DNA of 64,000 nucleotides. Origin: Flavobacterium sp. YJ01. GTDB taxonomy: Bacteria > Bacteroidota > Bacteroidia > Flavobacteriales > Flavobacteriaceae. The position numbers and the translations under genes are program-made. Under the pieces are notes generated by a model that saw only the letters and a program-made list of their open reading frames with translations, was not told the origin of the DNA and made no database searches. Every line of letters begins with the position of its first letter. Positions within the stretch are counted from its first letter, which is position 1. Shown in pieces: positions 62,204-64,000 of this stretch. The stretch covers positions 744,001 through 808,000 of the forward strand of contig NZ_CP119757.1 of assembly GCF_029320955.1 (NCBI RefSeq), given 5' to 3'.

Positions 62204-62679
62204 TGTTTTCTATATTCGATTGTGGAACGCGCTACTCCAAAATTTTCCTTCAGCAAAACATTTTCAAATTGCAAAACGGCAACTTTTATTAAAGCCTGAT
62301 GATGAACGCAGTGTTCTAAATTATACAGCAGTTCTCTGTAATAATTACTCTGAATCCTGAAAGTAAGTCCATCAATCATCTGCTCTAAAAAAAGAATTTT
62401 ATTATCTGGTTTCAAACCCTTTTTTATTTTCAGAATACATTCATTTGCAAACTGGGTTTCGGTTTCAATGCGTTTGCTGCGTTCTCTGCTGTCATAATTT
62501 AATACTTCAGATTCATAACTATTTTCAAGACATTGGAACATTTCAATAATATGGCGCATGTGTTCGCCAATACTTGAGCTGCTCAAAGCCGTACAAGGCT
62601 TTGAATATAATGGATCAGATAACTGGTTTAATAAATCTGTTAACTCATCCAAACTTTGGTTTATTGATTTTAGAAGCAT
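62191..62679 (-). CDS. DinB-superfamily protein (not the polymerase)
   Basis: 162 residues forming a four-helix bundle: SINQSLDELTDLLNQLSDPLY, SSSIGEHMRHIIEMFQCLENSY and YRELLYNLEHCVHHQALIKVAVLQF. The His residues in GEHMRHI and LEHCVHHQA fit the metal site of DinB/YfiT-like proteins, some of which are thiol S-transferases. The gene overlaps the NRDE gene by 13 bases and lies two bases after the DoxX gene. Confidence 0.82.
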   Translation of the reverse strand: MLLKSINQSLDELTDLLNQLSDPLYSKPCTALSSSSIGEHMRHIIEMFQCLENSYESEVLNYDSRERSKRIETETQFANECILKIKKGLKPDNKILFLEQMIDGLTFRIQSNYYRELLYNLEHCVHHQALIKVAVLQFENVLLKENFGVARSTIEYRKQCAQ

Positions 62680-62681
62680 GA

Positions 62682-63068
62682 TTATTTAGTTTTTAGAAAG
62701 TTAATTATTTTGTTCTTGTTCAAATAAAGCAATCCTAAACAGCATAGAAACGTAATCAGAGCGAGAGTAAACAAAAGCCCGCCATCATTTTTAACTTCAA
62801 TTCCTAAAACAAATAAATGCGAAAAGACAGCGCCCGTCATAACGCCGATTCCGCCTAAAGCGCCAAGCCACGTTGTTTTCGGAATCAAAATTAAAATCGC
62901 AAAAATCAGTTCGGCAATTCCAGATCCTAATCGTCCGTAGGGTTCAATCCCTAAAGTCGAAAAAATATAAATACTTTCCGGTGCTCCTGTAAATTTAAAA
63001 TACAAAGTCTGCAGTAAAATTACAGATGCGGTCAGCCTCAAAACCCAGAGTATTACTTGTGTTTTCAT
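62682..63068 (-). CDS. DoxX-family membrane protein
   Basis: 128 residues with four helices: VLRLTASVILLQTLYFKFTGAPES, GRLGSGIAELIFAILILIP, TTWLGALGGIGVMTGAVFSHLFVLGIEV and FTLALITFLCCLGLLYL. The KFTGAPES and GIAELI motifs fit DoxX/DoxD. Some DoxX proteins take part in redox or thiosulfate chemistry; most are uncharacterised. It is spaced by two and four bases from its neighbours. Confidence 0.85.
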   Translation of the reverse strand: MKTQVILWVLRLTASVILLQTLYFKFTGAPESIYIFSTLGIEPYGRLGSGIAELIFAILILIPKTTWLGALGGIGVMTGAVFSHLFVLGIEVKNDGGLLFTLALITFLCCLGLLYLNKNKIINFLKTK

Positions 63069-63072
63069 GACC

Positions 63073-63534
63073 TTAGTTTTTATATATTTTTTTCCAATTC
63101 GTATCTGCTTTCCCTTTTAAATTATCCTGATCTTTGTTCCAGCTTTTCAATGTATTATTAAAATAGGCATTGTAGAACAAATACAGTCTGCCATCGACAA
63201 TTTTAAAAGTTTCAGGATTTATTTCGACTTTTTCTCCGGTGCTCCCCATGGCATAAGCACACCAGCCGCCATATTGAGGTTCGTATTTTAATGGATTTTT
63301 TAAGAACGCATTTTTATTTTCAGCAGAAGAAAAATTATAAGTCACGCCCTGATACGAAACCGAAATTTCTTTTTTCCCCTTAACTGCTTTTCCCTGATTA
63401 AAATATCCAACAGGATCATAACCCTGGATACCTGCCTTGTTTTCTAAATTATACTGGCTGATTCTTTTTGCATCGTTTTGAGCAAATGAACTGCCTGAAA
63501 TTAAAATCAATAACAATAATGCCAGCTTTTTCAT
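63073..63534 (-). CDS. Exported YHS-domain protein
   Basis: 153 residues. Signal peptide MKKLALLLLILISGSSFAQ. The YHS domain appears in the GYDPVGYFNQGKAVKGKKEISVSYQGVTYNFSSAENKNAFLKNPLKYEPQYGGWCAYAM region, with Tyr and Cys that can bind metal. It is periplasmic or exported. It precedes DoxX by four bases and follows the peroxiredoxin by seven. YHS domains occur in copper-handling and redox proteins. Confidence 0.9.
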   Translation of the reverse strand: MKKLALLLLILISGSSFAQNDAKRISQYNLENKAGIQGYDPVGYFNQGKAVKGKKEISVSYQGVTYNFSSAENKNAFLKNPLKYEPQYGGWCAYAMGSTGEKVEINPETFKIVDGRLYLFYNAYFNNTLKSWNKDQDNLKGKADTNWKKIYKN

Positions 63535-63541
63535 CTTTAAT

Positions 63542-64000
63542 TTATTTTAAGTTTTTTAATACTGATACCAATAATTCTGTTGAGATACGCTGTTTAAAAT
63601 CGGGGGCGATATATTCAAAAAGTATATCAGCATCGGTGTTTACTACAAAAACTGATGGAACTGGCAGTAAGCTGTTATTGATTCCATTAGAATGTACGTT
63701 AATTGCCTCTTTGTAGTTTTCCGGAGCCTGATAATCAATCCCTACCGCTTTTATTAATTCCATGTTTGAATCTGAAAGCAAACTGTATTTTACTTTGTCT
63801 TTTTCTTCTGTTGTTTTTAGATTTTCAGGAGAATCCGGACTTACAGCAATAATCTGGTAGCCTAAATCGATAATTTGTTCTTCGGCTCCGGCCAATGACT
63901 GTAAATGGATATTGCAATACGGACACCATCCGCCGCGATAAAAAACAAGAACCGTTTTTTTCTTTTTTAGTATGTCTAAAATATTAACCTCTACATTTTC
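63542..64000 (-). CDS. Peroxiredoxin-like AhpC/TSA protein (start beyond window)
   Basis: The frame is open to base 64000, so the N-terminus is missing; 152 codons are visible. The thiol site WCPYC lies near the visible start (TVLVFYRGGWCPYCNIHLQ), and YQIIAVSPDSPENL follows. The C-terminal half has PSVFVVNTDADILFEYIAPDFKQR. Such enzymes reduce peroxides with thiols. It is the first gene seen of the tight minus-strand operon. A TTG at 63895 is not the start, because coding clearly continues upstream. Confidence 0.92.
   Translation of the reverse strand, partial: ENVEVNILDILKKKKTVLVFYRGGWCPYCNIHLQSLAGAEEQIIDLGYQIIAVSPDSPENLKTTEEKDKVKYSLLSDSNMELIKAVGIDYQAPENYKEAINVHSNGINNSLLPVPSVFVVNTDADILFEYIAPDFKQRISTELLVSVLKNLK

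Noticed and set aside
1..64000. CRISPR arrays, tRNA, rRNA, insertion sequences and integrase genes
   Set aside because: No regularly spaced repeats, cloverleaf, rRNA motif or transposase signature was found by eye on either strand.

Overview
The window looks like a chromosomal segment of a Flavobacterium-like member of the Bacteroidota. The reasons are: AT-rich intergenic DNA; starts preceded by A-rich leaders rather than Shine-Dalgarno sequences; promoters of the Bacteroidota form (TTG or TTTG, about 20 bases, then TAnnTTTG), best seen at 39169-39199; and typical families such as DUF5777 barrels, DUF3606, PcfJ/PcfK, DGPF-linked ECF sigma factors, REC-only response regulators and lipoproteins with SxxC/AGC lipoboxes. 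I saw no rRNA, tRNA, CRISPR array, transposase or integrase.

Layout. 1-6.3 kb: the start of a zinc alcohol dehydrogenase cut by the window edge, a possible decayed membrane gene, a large unrecognised 730-residue protein, an SDR oxidoreductase, small membrane and lipoproteins, and a candidate structured RNA near 5.9 kb. 6.3-21.7 kb: a DNA-metabolism block with DinB-type polymerase, a short DnaE polymerase, AlkB, a DUF3606 protein, a UvrD-type helicase, exonuclease VII (XseA/XseB) and then an accessory cassette ssb - small protein - PcfK/AcrIIA9-like - PcfJ-like, known from conjugative elements. REC-only response regulators flank both sides. 22-31.5 kb: stress and signalling genes (lipoprotein, stress-type SDR, truncated YhcG/DUF1016 protein, 1120-residue multi-PAS histidine kinase with a following REC protein, and a DGPF/ECF42-type sigma pair). 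31.5-37 kb: fasciclin-domain protein, CLC chloride protein with CBS domains, DUF389 membrane protein and NhaA antiporter. 37-45.5 kb: two small exported proteins, an aspartoacylase-like protein that has lost its zinc ligands, and a complete RND efflux operon. 46-51.3 kb: MscS channel, BCCT transporter, and an ECF sigma/anti-sigma pair.

52-59.8 kb is a haem-centred region. hemA on the minus strand and an AraC regulator plus hemH on the plus strand surround seven envelope genes: a globin-like lipoprotein, an HMA-like anchored protein, a DUF5777 barrel, an OB-fold protein, a c-type cytochrome lipoprotein and two tandem YceI proteins. 59.8-64 kb is a very tight minus-strand operon: peroxiredoxin (cut by the window end), YHS protein, DoxX, DinB-superfamily protein, NRDE/TANGO2-like protein, ATP-grasp ligase and a LysE-like membrane protein.

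Base composition appears higher in GC in the repair and signalling blocks (about 7-29 kb) than in the efflux and haem regions. This is a visual impression, not a calculation. All family names come from recognising motifs by eye; none was checked by a database search.
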